64,000 nucleotides of DNA from CAZYBU01 sp964645775 (lineage in GTDB: Bacteria > Spirochaetota > UBA4802 > UBA5550): positions 31,622 through 95,621 of the forward strand of contig CAZYBU010000008.1 in assembly GCA_964645775.1 (NCBI GenBank), given 5' to 3'. A program made the translations under genes and the position numbers. A model generated the notes under the pieces. The model did not search any database. It was given only the letters and a program-made list of their open reading frames with translations, and was not told the DNA's origin. Of this stretch, positions 16,456-24,528 are shown piece after piece (position 1 is the first letter of the stretch; each line of letters begins with the position of its first letter).

Positions 16456-17364
16456 TTATGTAAACTCTTTTATCCAGTCCAGGGCTATGGGATAGATCTC
16501 TTCAGGCGCTTCCCTGTGGGTCAGCATGGTAATGTGATCATAATCATTGCGAAAACCTGCCTTCTTGCCCAGAAGAACGTACTTCCAGTTATCCTGCCCT
16601 GATTCCCTGGCCGTTCGCATCACGTCAACAGGATGTCCAAGGCACCGGTCCTGGCTTGCCGCCAGGTAGAGAGCGGGAGGAAGGGTAGCTTCATTGGCGG
16701 CTTTGCCGTAATCGAAACCATCATCCGGGTCGATCCACCTGTCCCGGGTGGCCCAGAGCATGCAGTGCAGATGAGTGCCGTCTGATTCATGATCAGACGC
16801 GATACCAAAGGGGAGACTCTCAGCCGGCAGGTATCCATGCTTTCGAATGACCCTGCGGCAATACCAGCTCCAGATAGCATCAATCTGAAGTATTCTTGTG
16901 GGATTGATCACGCTTACGTATCTCTTGGTCCCGAAATAGGTCAGGCTCTTAACCTTCGAAACATTTTCAGGAAAACGGACAAGGTGTGAGTTCATAATCA
17001 CCCCTCCCCAGGAATGGGCCACCCAGTGCTGGGGGACGTCGCCTTTTATTTCCCGGATACTGTTCATAAGCGCAGGTATGTCTTCTACAATCTCCTCTGT
17101 CTGGCTGAAGGTCGATTCAGCCGAGATGGGAGGTTCACCTCCTCCCCTTCCCCTCCTGTGAGCGACAAATACATCATAGCCCTGACGGGCCAGCCAGGGA
17201 GCCAGCCCCGCACCCCTTTCGCTGTAGAACACCTTCCCGTTCTCTATGGAACCGTGCAGCATGAGAACCGGCTCACCTTTCGGGTCCTTTTTGATTCTCC
17301 GCACATGCAGACTGCTTCCATCCGGAACCGGAATCATAATCGAAGAATAATCCAGGTTATTCAT
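16456..17364 (-). CDS. Alpha/beta hydrolase (lipase/esterase-like)
   Basis: 302 residues. VLMLHGSIENGKVFY gives the oxyanion region, and HWVAHSWGGVIMNSHL carries the nucleophile elbow (SxG). DRCLGHPVDV probably supplies the acid, and DYDHITMLTH the histidine. There is no signal peptide, so it is probably cytoplasmic. It converges on fbp with 16 bases between the two ends. The substrate is not predictable. The 246 bases from 17,365 to 17,610 show no gene. Confidence 0.85.
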   Translation of the reverse strand: MNNLDYSSIMIPVPDGSSLHVRRIKKDPKGEPVLMLHGSIENGKVFYSERGAGLAPWLARQGYDVFVAHRRGRGGGEPPISAESTFSQTEEIVEDIPALMNSIREIKGDVPQHWVAHSWGGVIMNSHLVRFPENVSKVKSLTYFGTKRYVSVINPTRILQIDAIWSWYCRRVIRKHGYLPAESLPFGIASDHESDGTHLHCMLWATRDRWIDPDDGFDYGKAANEATLPPALYLAASQDRCLGHPVDVMRTARESGQDNWKYVLLGKKAGFRNDYDHITMLTHREAPEEIYPIALDWIKEFT

Positions 17365-17610
17365 AGAGGTATCCTGCTAAATTGTACAATTCAAGAATGA
17401 ACTATATTCTCAGAGGATGATACATCTGGAAAGAAGATTATTCCAGTTGAAACGGTTGAAAACATTATATGAACAGAAACGATACAAAAATGAAGATTGA
17501 ATACCCGGGTGCCATGCCCAAAATGTTCTCTCCAACGAACGGACCACCGTCGACCTCGCCTTTTATCATATTCGGTTTAGCGAGGCAGGATCGCGCATAC
17601 CGATTCAGGA

Positions 17611-18207
17611 TTATTTGTCCCGTTTCTGGAGGTAGCGCGCCCTGTCATTGACCTTGTGGATGGTGGTCAGTATGGCGCTCAGATTGATCGTAAGGGCAAC
17701 GGACTGGTCCCTGTCGTCGATCCGTTCGATGATGGGATTGTAATTATGGGTTATTCCACTGTAGGTTACCCAGGTCTGGTTGTTATTAACGGGACGAAGC
17801 CTCCAATGAAAATGGGTTCCCTCCAGATGTCCTGAATACTGATAGATATCCACCTTGCCCTTTGCCTTGTCGAGAACATACCGGTTTGAGTATACCGTGT
17901 TCACGAAAATGGGTACCTTGATCTCGAAATCACCGATTATAACCTGCCCGTTGTTCTCAATCTTCTGAACATCCGATTTGATCATCCTGGGGAAGTATTC
18001 CTTGTACCGTTTAATATCAGTTATCGCTTCCCATATATACTTGAAGGGTACGTTCATGAGCATGGTCCCTCGAACAGAAACCAGTTTTCCACTCTGGTTG
18101 TAGACAGGTACCATGACAGGCCCCTTCTGCAGTTCTTCCTGTATACTGAAAGAAAATGCCGGCAATGCGGCCAGAAGTATCATGGTTGAAAAGATTATTT
18201 TTTTCAT
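17611..18207 (-). CDS. Secreted SRPBCC/START-like lipid-binding-fold protein
   Basis: 198 residues from MKKIIFSTMILLAALPAFSFS, a clean signal peptide. This start was chosen for that reason and for AGAGGGAT upstream. The mature part has the START/SRPBCC pattern (FKYIWEAITDIKRYKEYFPRM, GDFEIKVPIF, HFHWRLRPVNNNQTWVTYSG). Such proteins bind a hydrophobic ligand in a helix-grip cavity; here the protein would be periplasmic or secreted. A TATAAT -10 (plus-strand ATTATA at 18,223-18,228) lies just upstream. It is divergent from the PlsC gene. Confidence 0.8.
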   Translation of the reverse strand: MKKIIFSTMILLAALPAFSFSIQEELQKGPVMVPVYNQSGKLVSVRGTMLMNVPFKYIWEAITDIKRYKEYFPRMIKSDVQKIENNGQVIIGDFEIKVPIFVNTVYSNRYVLDKAKGKVDIYQYSGHLEGTHFHWRLRPVNNNQTWVTYSGITHNYNPIIERIDDRDQSVALTINLSAILTTIHKVNDRARYLQKRDK

Positions 18208-18250
18208 TTTATCCCTCTTTTGATTATATTTAATAGAATATAAATATTTG

Positions 18251-18279
18251 TTGACATTTTGCTTCGCAGGATCCATATT
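18251..18279 (+). promoter_or_regulatory. Sigma-70-like promoter for the acyltransferase gene
   Basis: TTGACA at 18,251-18,256, a 17-base spacer, then CATATT at 18,274-18,279. The predicted start of transcription falls at or next to the ATG at 18,286, so the transcript may be leaderless. Alternatively, the real start codon may lie further in. Confidence 0.5.
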
Positions 18280-18285
18280 GCTTAC

Positions 18286-19101
18286 ATGAAGACCTTGCAG
18301 GTGACAGAGAAGATTAAAACGGCTCCTAAAAAGCCCCCTCTCCCCCAGGAGGTGGTCGATTCGATTCGTTTTCCCATACGCTTCCCGGAATTTGAGAATG
18401 GAGAAAACCCTGAATTAAAGATCACCATTGTCCGTCCCCTCGACTACCTGCTTTACTTTATTGTTTTCCTTATAAGCTTTACGGTTGTGAAAATCTTCCA
18501 TGGCGCAAAAATTCTCGGAAAAAAGAGACTTCCCCGTGACAGGGGGGCCCTTATCATATCCAACCATTCCCTCTTTATTGAACCACCCTACCTGGCTTAC
18601 TACAGCTTTCCCGGACAAAACTACTTCACCAGCAATCTTTACAACCTTAAGGCCCCGATCCTTGGAAACTTTCTCCGTCACGTCAATACCCTGCCCCTGT
18701 TTCAGGGACCAAGATTTGATGAATCCCGGCGTTTTATCCTTCGGGCACTTGAACGTTCCCATGTCCTTTTCTATCCTGAAGGTCACCTTTCTCACATGAG
18801 CAACAGGATGCTTGAATTCAAGCTGGGAGCCTTCAGGCTCGCCGTTGATGAAGGATTGGATATCTACCCCCTGATTTTTTTCAAGCGCCGTATCCGGATC
18901 GGTTACTTCACCGTGCCTCTTTTCATACGTGCCCATTCCGAAATCCAGGACCCTGTATCCATCAAAGATTTTCGTCCGGACAATGGTGACAGAGAAGAAT
19001 GGGCAAAAAATCTGGCTGATCACTGCTACGATCTCATGCAGTCAAGACTTAATGAGTACATGTCCATTCACTCTCTGGAACAGTATCCCCTCGGTTCATA
19101 A
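18286..19101 (+). CDS. PlsC-type 1-acyl-glycerol-3-phosphate acyltransferase-like protein
   Basis: 271 residues from the ATG at 18,286; a TTG nine codons earlier is possible. Membrane segment DYLLYFIVFLISFTVV lies near residue 50. The acyltransferase block I reads SNHSLFIEPPYL, where the usual Asp of HxxxxD is Glu. Block III is FYPEGHLSHMSNRM and block IV is LDIYPL. It would transfer an acyl chain to a lysophospholipid or related acceptor at the inner membrane. Its 3' end overlaps the convergent glycosyltransferase by 6 bases. Confidence 0.85.
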   Translation: MKTLQVTEKIKTAPKKPPLPQEVVDSIRFPIRFPEFENGENPELKITIVRPLDYLLYFIVFLISFTVVKIFHGAKILGKKRLPRDRGALIISNHSLFIEPPYLAYYSFPGQNYFTSNLYNLKAPILGNFLRHVNTLPLFQGPRFDESRRFILRALERSHVLFYPEGHLSHMSNRMLEFKLGAFRLAVDEGLDIYPLIFFKRRIRIGYFTVPLFIRAHSEIQDPVSIKDFRPDNGDREEWAKNLADHCYDLMQSRLNEYMSIHSLEQYPLGS

Positions 19102-20262
19102 AACCAGGTTCCCCACCTTTTCACCTGCCGGTTCAATATCCTTATGCCTTGAATAATCAAGACATTTCTCATAGATTTCCGTAAGTCGATCGACTGATTT
19201 CTCGATGGTGTATTCCTGGGCCAGCTCATGACAGACTTTACCTGTTTCTTTCACCAGATCCCTGTTTTCCATAAGGTGGTCAATCCTGGCCGCGAGAGAA
19301 TCAGCATTATCGTACTGAAAAATGAAACGCCCATCCTTCACAAACTGCTGGGCGGCGCTTGCGGGAGAGTTTGACACCATGACCGGAAGTCCTTCCGCCA
19401 TAGCTTCCAAAACAGTGAGACTTTCAAGTTCCACAAGGGAAGGGTGGACATAAAGATCGGCGCTGCTGTAATAGGTCAGCAGATCATTCGCCTCCACGTG
19501 ACCGGTGCAGAAGGCGTGAGGAAGTCGTTTCATCTTCTCTTCAATTCGAGGTTTTTCAGGCCCGTCACCTACCAGTATCAACTGAATATCTTCTCTGAAG
19601 GAAGAGCGGTTCACGGCTTCCACCAGAAGAGCGTGGTTCTTTTCCCTGGAGATGCGACCCACACTCAGAATAACGAACCTTCCCTGAAAATCAAAACGCT
19701 CGCTTTCCTCATTTTTTTTAAACTCCGGCAAAAATCCATTGGAAAGAACGACACATTCCGACTTCAGGCCATTTTTATACAACTCGTTTCTGCCAAGCAT
19801 ACTGGGAGAGAGTACTATATGCGCATGGTCGTAACATTTACTGATAAAAAGCCTGTGAAGTTTTCTGACAAGAAAATCGGAATTGATGCCCATATTATAT
19901 AGTATATTCTCCGGCTGGACATGGTAACTGCAAACCAGAGGCTTATTCATCTCCCTGGCCCATTGCGCAGTCTTCCATCCCAGGATGAAGGGGAATTGAA
20001 CATGAACAAGATCGATCTCTTCAAGAACCTCCCGGATTCTGTCCTCTACGGGCCAGCCAAAGTACATCCCATTTTTAATCATCTTCTGCTTGAGAAAGGG
20101 AATAAAGAAAAAGGGCATGCCGACCAGACCTTCTTCATCCTGACCCGCTGCAATAACCGTTACTTCATGCTCCCTTCGAAGATACTCCACAAATCGACGG
20201 GCCGATTGCACTCCCCCGTTTTTGACGTCATCAAACCTGTCGATCACCATCGCAATTTTCAC
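19096..20262 (-). CDS. Glycosyltransferase family 4 (GT-B)
   Basis: 388 residues, GTG start with GGGGGAACAG upstream. The N-terminal Rossmann half opens with KIAMVIDRFDDVKNGGVQSA. The C-terminal half has the sugar-nucleotide motifs FVILSVGRISREKNH, LVGDGPEKPRIEE and the E-x7-E segment ELESLTVLEAMAEGLPV. It transfers a sugar from a nucleotide donor onto a lipid or polysaccharide acceptor. The neighbouring acyltransferase makes a glycolipid acceptor plausible but unproven. Upstream, 20,263-20,476 carries only the repeat at 20,456. Confidence 0.9.
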   Translation of the reverse strand: MKIAMVIDRFDDVKNGGVQSARRFVEYLRREHEVTVIAAGQDEEGLVGMPFFFIPFLKQKMIKNGMYFGWPVEDRIREVLEEIDLVHVQFPFILGWKTAQWAREMNKPLVCSYHVQPENILYNMGINSDFLVRKLHRLFISKCYDHAHIVLSPSMLGRNELYKNGLKSECVVLSNGFLPEFKKNEESERFDFQGRFVILSVGRISREKNHALLVEAVNRSSFREDIQLILVGDGPEKPRIEEKMKRLPHAFCTGHVEANDLLTYYSSADLYVHPSLVELESLTVLEAMAEGLPVMVSNSPASAAQQFVKDGRFIFQYDNADSLAARIDHLMENRDLVKETGKVCHELAQEYTIEKSVDRLTEIYEKCLDYSRHKDIEPAGEKVGNLVL

Positions 20263-20455
20263 CTGTTCCCCCCCTGCAATTATCTCTATACTGTTAAGAA
20301 AAATCTAATGATCATTCCGATTCAATTCAAATCGAACATGTGGGGGGATACATTGAAAAATGTCAAGAACTGAACATAAAAGGTCGAAATATACAGAAAC
20401 TAGCGTGGTTCCGATGGTTCCTTCAGGAAATATCGAACGGAACATATCAATTTTG

Positions 20456-20471
20456 ACCGATAGTTATCGGT
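20456..20471. repeat. Near-palindrome ACCGATAGTTATCGGT at gene end
   Basis: A perfect 7-base arm on each side of a GT centre, 5 bases after the stop codon of the Gfo/Idh gene. It is one of four full-arm intergenic copies of this core. Confidence 0.85.
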
Positions 20472-20476
20472 ACCCC

Positions 20477-21643
20477 TTATCTTGTTAAGGGTAAATCAAC
20501 AGGATTACCGGTTTCCGCGGAACGATAGGACGCGAAAACAAGTTCAATGTCAGACCGGGCGTCCAGACCACTGACCCTGGGAGAACGTCCTTCCCGGATT
20601 GAAGCGATAAAATCGAGAATTGCCTCCTCGTAAACATTGTATCCGGAGAAATCGGTTGTGATATCGAGGAGCTTTCCTTTCGAAAAAGTCTTCTCAATGG
20701 CCTTCCACGGGATATCGTCATCATCCATGGTCTTCATGTACTCCTTAACTCCTCTCACAACTTCCTCTGGCGGTTTTTCCTGAAACTCTTCCCGTATCTC
20801 GCTGTACACCTCAATGCCTCCGATCTCAAACTGGCGGTGGCCGGGAAGCCTCATCTCCGGGTTCTCGATGATGCTTCCTCTCGATCCGAAAACAGACAGG
20901 AATGGGACCTTCTTCGGATTCCTGATGTTCCAGCTTTCAATGATATTAGTCGTTATAGAATCCACGTGATCGAGCATAACAACCGATGTTTCGTCCACCT
21001 CCCATTTGCTATCCGGTCTCATCGTTCGCGCGAAAACACGTTTCACCGGTCCACCCAGCTGGTTTGCCGCGGCCATAAGGTGAACACCCCGGTCAAAGAG
21101 GACACCGCCCCCTCCTGTACTTTTTTTCATCCTCCATTCATAGGCCTTCATGGCCGACGTGATCTCAATGGCATAGGATAACTCATGAATATTGACCATG
21201 AAAGGCCGTCCTATATCTCCCCTTTTCATGATCTCGAGGGAGCGTCTGATGGCAGGCTCGTACCGGAAATTCTCGCAAACAGCCAGGACAAGGCCATTTT
21301 TTGCGGCCGCATCGATCATCCGGTCCGCCTCATCCAGGGAATTGGCTATCGGCTTTTCCAGGAAGACATGTTTCCCGTTCTCCAGGGCGGAGAGGGTCAT
21401 CTGCAGATGAAGATGATGGGGCAGACAGATATCGAGCGCGTCAACATCGGAACTCAAAACGTCATCCAGGCTTTCAAAAATACCGGAGGCCTCAAAATCC
21501 TCCTTCGTTTTTCCGGCTGCCTGACGGTTTATATCGAATACATGAAGATCGATACGATCTCTGTGTTTCTGATACTCTGCCGCGTGGACCCGGCCGATCA
21601 TACCACAACCTACAAGGCATATGGATATCATTTCACCATTCAT
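20477..21643 (-). CDS. Gfo/Idh/MocA-family NAD(P)-dependent oxidoreductase
   Basis: 388 residues. The N-terminal Rossmann motif is ICLVGCGMIGRVHA. HVFLEKPIANSLDEADRMI is the conserved EKP box, followed by the C-terminal alpha/beta domain. Members oxidise or reduce sugar or cyclitol hydroxyls. An internal Met at residue 5 is an equally good start. It is the last gene of the operon with the sulfatase and the GPH-type transporter, which fits processing of a sugar released by desulfation. Confidence 0.9.
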   Translation of the reverse strand: MNGEMISICLVGCGMIGRVHAAEYQKHRDRIDLHVFDINRQAAGKTKEDFEASGIFESLDDVLSSDVDALDICLPHHLHLQMTLSALENGKHVFLEKPIANSLDEADRMIDAAAKNGLVLAVCENFRYEPAIRRSLEIMKRGDIGRPFMVNIHELSYAIEITSAMKAYEWRMKKSTGGGGVLFDRGVHLMAAANQLGGPVKRVFARTMRPDSKWEVDETSVVMLDHVDSITTNIIESWNIRNPKKVPFLSVFGSRGSIIENPEMRLPGHRQFEIGGIEVYSEIREEFQEKPPEEVVRGVKEYMKTMDDDDIPWKAIEKTFSKGKLLDITTDFSGYNVYEEAILDFIASIREGRSPRVSGLDARSDIELVFASYRSAETGNPVDLPLTR

Positions 21644-21681
21644 GGTATGGACACCTGCTCCTTATTCTTCCTGAAAGACGA

Positions 21682-21939
21682 TTATTCCTTTCTCATCTCT
21701 TTTTCGATCATCTTCTCCTTAAATCGGCCGGAAAAGATAAAGACACCGGCACCGTGAAATAAAACACCGATTCCCCATCCCATAAGAGGCCATATATGCC
21801 ACCTGTATCCGGACGAGGTAGTACTATTAATGTAATAGAGAACAATGTTTACGACCACGTAAACAGCCAGGTGAACAAAGAAACCCATCTTCGCTTCAAC
21901 CCGTTCTTTCGCTTTTCGGTATCGTTCTTCGTCAGTCAA
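21682..21939 (-). CDS. Small 2TM-domain membrane protein
   Basis: 85 residues with the 2TM-domain pattern: an amphipathic N-terminal helix (RYRKAKERVEAKMGFFVHLAVYVVVN), a polar loop with HIWPLMGWG, a second helix GVLFHGAGVFIF and a basic tail (KEKMIEKEMRKE). The function of the family is unknown. It sits between a larger membrane protein and the oxidoreductase in the same operon. Confidence 0.85.
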   Translation of the reverse strand: MTDEERYRKAKERVEAKMGFFVHLAVYVVVNIVLYYINSTTSSGYRWHIWPLMGWGIGVLFHGAGVFIFSGRFKEKMIEKEMRKE

Positions 21940-21958
21940 TGGTATCCTCCATAAATAT

Positions 21959-22507
21959 TTACATTTGTAAAGCCGCCCTGAGACCCAGTATCACGTACCG
22001 GGTCAGCAGGATGGAAAGGATTACAGGCAGGATCATCTGCGCGTTCGGCAGGAGGGCGAACTTCCTGCCGAGCATCGGCATCTCCGGGCTGTAGCCCCAC
22101 CAGTCCCGGGCCAGTCCGATCATCTCGATCACGACCTGCCAGAATATCCCCAGGAGAAGAGCGATAAGGTATCCCGCCCAGATCGGAAAAGCGATCTCTC
22201 CCTGGCCAAAGAGGGTACCTCCATCAATAAACCAGAAGCGGTCCATGAAAAGAAGGCTCACCACCCAGTAATGGCCCAGTATGAGAAGGCCGTCAAAGGC
22301 GGAGGCGAACCAGAAAACACCGGCAAAGGTCTTTCTCATAGTAAATGTATTTTCACCGAACCAGTATCTTTTCTCAACACTCTTGTCTTTATTATAGAAA
22401 TTATAATACCCCTTATAGTAGGGCATGTGGGATATCTCCCAAACGAAGTTGAAGAGAAACCCGTAGAGCCAGATGTATAGCTCCGGGATAATGAAGTATT
22501 GTTCCAT
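21959..22507 (-). CDS. Hypothetical multi-pass membrane protein
   Basis: 182 residues, unusually rich in Trp and Tyr, with about five hydrophobic segments (IWLYGFLFNFVWEI, FAGVFWFASAFDGLLILG, WVVSLLFMDRFWF, IWAGYLIALLLGIFWQVVIEM, ILPVILSILLTRYVILGL). The pattern HMPYYKGYYNFYNKDKSVEKRYWFGE is distinctive, but I do not recognise the family. It is co-directional with the sulfatase 10 bases away and so probably serves the same pathway. Confidence 0.75.
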   Translation of the reverse strand: MEQYFIIPELYIWLYGFLFNFVWEISHMPYYKGYYNFYNKDKSVEKRYWFGENTFTMRKTFAGVFWFASAFDGLLILGHYWVVSLLFMDRFWFIDGGTLFGQGEIAFPIWAGYLIALLLGIFWQVVIEMIGLARDWWGYSPEMPMLGRKFALLPNAQMILPVILSILLTRYVILGLRAALQM

Positions 22508-22516
22508 GAAGACCTC

Positions 22517-23923
22517 CTATCCGTCCCGGTGAAACCGATAACCGGTCCCTTTCTTAAGTCGGGCCAGCTCCTTCTTTAGTCCCGGTACAAGCTTTTTGCC
22601 CCGGGCCGTTTTATAGAGGTTGCTTTTCTCCTTCGGGTCGGCTGCCAGGTCGAAAAGTTCTCTGGGCCGTTTGTCGCTCTGATACTCAATGTACTTGTAG
22701 CGCCCGGTGCGGACCGCCGTTATTCCCGGTATGGGTATAGGGTAGACCGGAAAGTGCTCGTAGAGCCAGGACTCCCGGCCGGGCGCGTCGCTTCTTTGCA
22801 GTACCGGTTTCAGGCTCCGCCCCTGCATGGTCTCCGGCGCGGGTATGCCTGCCAGGTCCAGGAGAGTGGGGGCCAGGTCGATATTCAGGGCCATCTGGGA
22901 GGCCCGCCGCCCCGGTTGCCGGATGCCGCGGGGATACCGGACCATGAAGGGTATGCGAATCGATTCCTCGTAGGCGAGGCGCTTGTCATAAAGACCGTGT
23001 TCCCCGAAGAAATGGCCGTTGTCCCCCGCGTAGACAAGGATGGTCTCATCGGAAATGCCCATCTCATCGATCTTGTTCAGGACCCGGCCCACCTGCTCGT
23101 CCACGGAGACAACGGTCTCACAGTAGTTTCTGTACATCATGTTCATGGGCATGGGAGCTCCGACAAACATGTGATTATTGGTATAGGTGATGAAGGGGTC
23201 CGATTCCGGGGGAAGCTGAAGATCCACACCGTCATAAAGATTGTTCAGATGATCAGGGGGCAGGAAACCGAAGTGTACCGCCTTGTGGGACAGGTAGAGA
23301 CAGAAGGGGTTGCTCCGCTTCTTCTCGATAAATTTCAGGGCAAAGTCGGTCAGATCCTCGGTGATATACTTACCGGGTCTGGGTGTCTCCTTCCCGTCAA
23401 TGATAAGGGGGCAATCTTTGTAGACGCCCTGGCCTCCCTCCTTTGTGAAAGTTATGAAATGGTCCACTCCCCTGAGGTCGGGCACCCCTTCTCCCGGCAT
23501 GTGCCACTTCCCGATAAATGCGTTCTCGTATCCCTTCTCCTTCAAAAGTTCCATGAAGTGTATGTTGCCGTTGTCCCAGGGCGTGTGGTTGGTCACCACA
23601 CCGTGGGTGTGGGCGTACTGCCCGGTTAAAAAGCTGGCCCGGGAGGGACTGCACAGGGAGGTGGTACAGAAACTGTTCTCGAAAAGCACGCCTTCACGCC
23701 CGATTCGGTCCAGGTTAGGCGTTTCAATGAATGGGTGCCCCATACAGCTGAAGGCGTCCCATCTGTGATCGTCGGTCAAAATGAATATGATGTTGGGAAG
23801 CTTCTCCCTGCCGGCAAGCACGGACGGTAAAGATGAGAGGCCCACGGCGGTTACGGCGGCCTTGCCTGTGCCTTTCAGAAAATCTCTTCGTGTTATATGG
23901 TTCCTGTTGCCATCCTGTTTCAT
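22517..23923 (-). CDS. Sulfatase (formylglycine type), Tat-exported
   Basis: 468 residues. The Tat-like leader is TRRDFLKGTGKAAVTAVGLS. The sulfatase signature CSPSRASFLTG, near residue 92, carries the Cys that must be converted to formylglycine. Metal ligands are visible in FILTDDHRWDAF and YAGDNGHFFGEHG. The overall pattern matches arylsulfatase/choline-sulfatase-like enzymes. It is probably periplasmic and releases sulfate from a sulfated sugar, sterol or aryl ester. Its operon partners are a GPH-type transporter and a Gfo/Idh enzyme. No maturase is seen in the window. Confidence 0.93.
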   Translation of the reverse strand: MKQDGNRNHITRRDFLKGTGKAAVTAVGLSSLPSVLAGREKLPNIIFILTDDHRWDAFSCMGHPFIETPNLDRIGREGVLFENSFCTTSLCSPSRASFLTGQYAHTHGVVTNHTPWDNGNIHFMELLKEKGYENAFIGKWHMPGEGVPDLRGVDHFITFTKEGGQGVYKDCPLIIDGKETPRPGKYITEDLTDFALKFIEKKRSNPFCLYLSHKAVHFGFLPPDHLNNLYDGVDLQLPPESDPFITYTNNHMFVGAPMPMNMMYRNYCETVVSVDEQVGRVLNKIDEMGISDETILVYAGDNGHFFGEHGLYDKRLAYEESIRIPFMVRYPRGIRQPGRRASQMALNIDLAPTLLDLAGIPAPETMQGRSLKPVLQRSDAPGRESWLYEHFPVYPIPIPGITAVRTGRYKYIEYQSDKRPRELFDLAADPKEKSNLYKTARGKKLVPGLKKELARLKKGTGYRFHRDG

Positions 23924-23936
23924 TATTCACCTCGCT

Positions 23937-24485
23937 TCATAGAAAAAGAAGGGTATAGAGATCCATAAAGACATAGTAGTAACTGTGTCCCCCGTTCCAG
24001 AGACCTGCGAAGGTAATAACCAGGCCGGCCACAAGGAAGATTCCGCTCGCGGAAGAGAATATCCGCACGCCTTCGTCTTTACGGTGACGAATGCGGCAGG
24101 CAAGCTCCGCAAGACCAATGGAAAGGATATTAACCCCGATATTACCCAGGATGAAGGGATGGACCAGGAGGAAAAGGACCTCAAGAAAACTGTAGATTCC
24201 AGCGAAAGACCAGATCGTTTTGAAAACCCAGAGAACAGGCGAGGCAAGGGAAGCCATGTACCGTTCCATGGGGGCGGAGCCACGTTTAAAGGCGAAGGGA
24301 ACCACGAAAAGGGGCCCGAGCCAGATGCTGAGAAACATCAGTATAACGGATGGATAGAGTATGACCTTTCTGAGAGCGCCGCTTCCCAGGTGCCGGGAAA
24401 AATCATAGGCCAGGCTGGAAACAACCATGACCGTGAAAACGACGAGGGCCGGCAGGACGGCCCGTTTAAACAGTGAATGATTCAT
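23937..24485 (-). CDS. Hypothetical membrane protein
   Basis: 182 residues with about five hydrophobic helices (AVLPALVVFTVMVVSSLAY, VILYPSVILMFLSIWLGPLFVVPF, GIYSFLEVLFLLVHPFIL, IGVNILSIGLAELA, GIFLVAGLVITFAGLW). No motif is recognised. It lies between the transporter and sulfatase genes on the same strand with short gaps, which suggests an accessory role in that system. Confidence 0.7.
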   Translation of the reverse strand: MNHSLFKRAVLPALVVFTVMVVSSLAYDFSRHLGSGALRKVILYPSVILMFLSIWLGPLFVVPFAFKRGSAPMERYMASLASPVLWVFKTIWSFAGIYSFLEVLFLLVHPFILGNIGVNILSIGLAELACRIRHRKDEGVRIFSSASGIFLVAGLVITFAGLWNGGHSYYYVFMDLYTLLFL

Positions 24486-24509
24486 CCTGCCTCCTCTGGT
24501 CCCGGCGGG

Positions 24510-24525
24510 ACCGATAGTTATCGGT
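24510..24525. repeat. Near-palindrome ACCGATAGTTATCGGT at gene end
   Basis: Identical to the copy at 20,456-20,471, and 3 bases after the stop codon of the GPH-type transporter. The left flank CCCGGCGGG resembles the left flank of the copy at 9,234 (CCCGGTGGG). Confidence 0.85.
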
Positions 24526-24528
24526 ATA

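Noticed and set aside
17469..17651. Short plus-strand frame before the START-like gene
   Set aside because: No ribosome site, no motif, and it runs into the antisense of the START-like gene.
22528..22545. ACCGATAACCGGTCC in the sulfatase end as another palindrome copy
   Set aside because: Only one arm matches (TATCGG/CCGATA); the second arm is CCGGT, so it fails the core definition.
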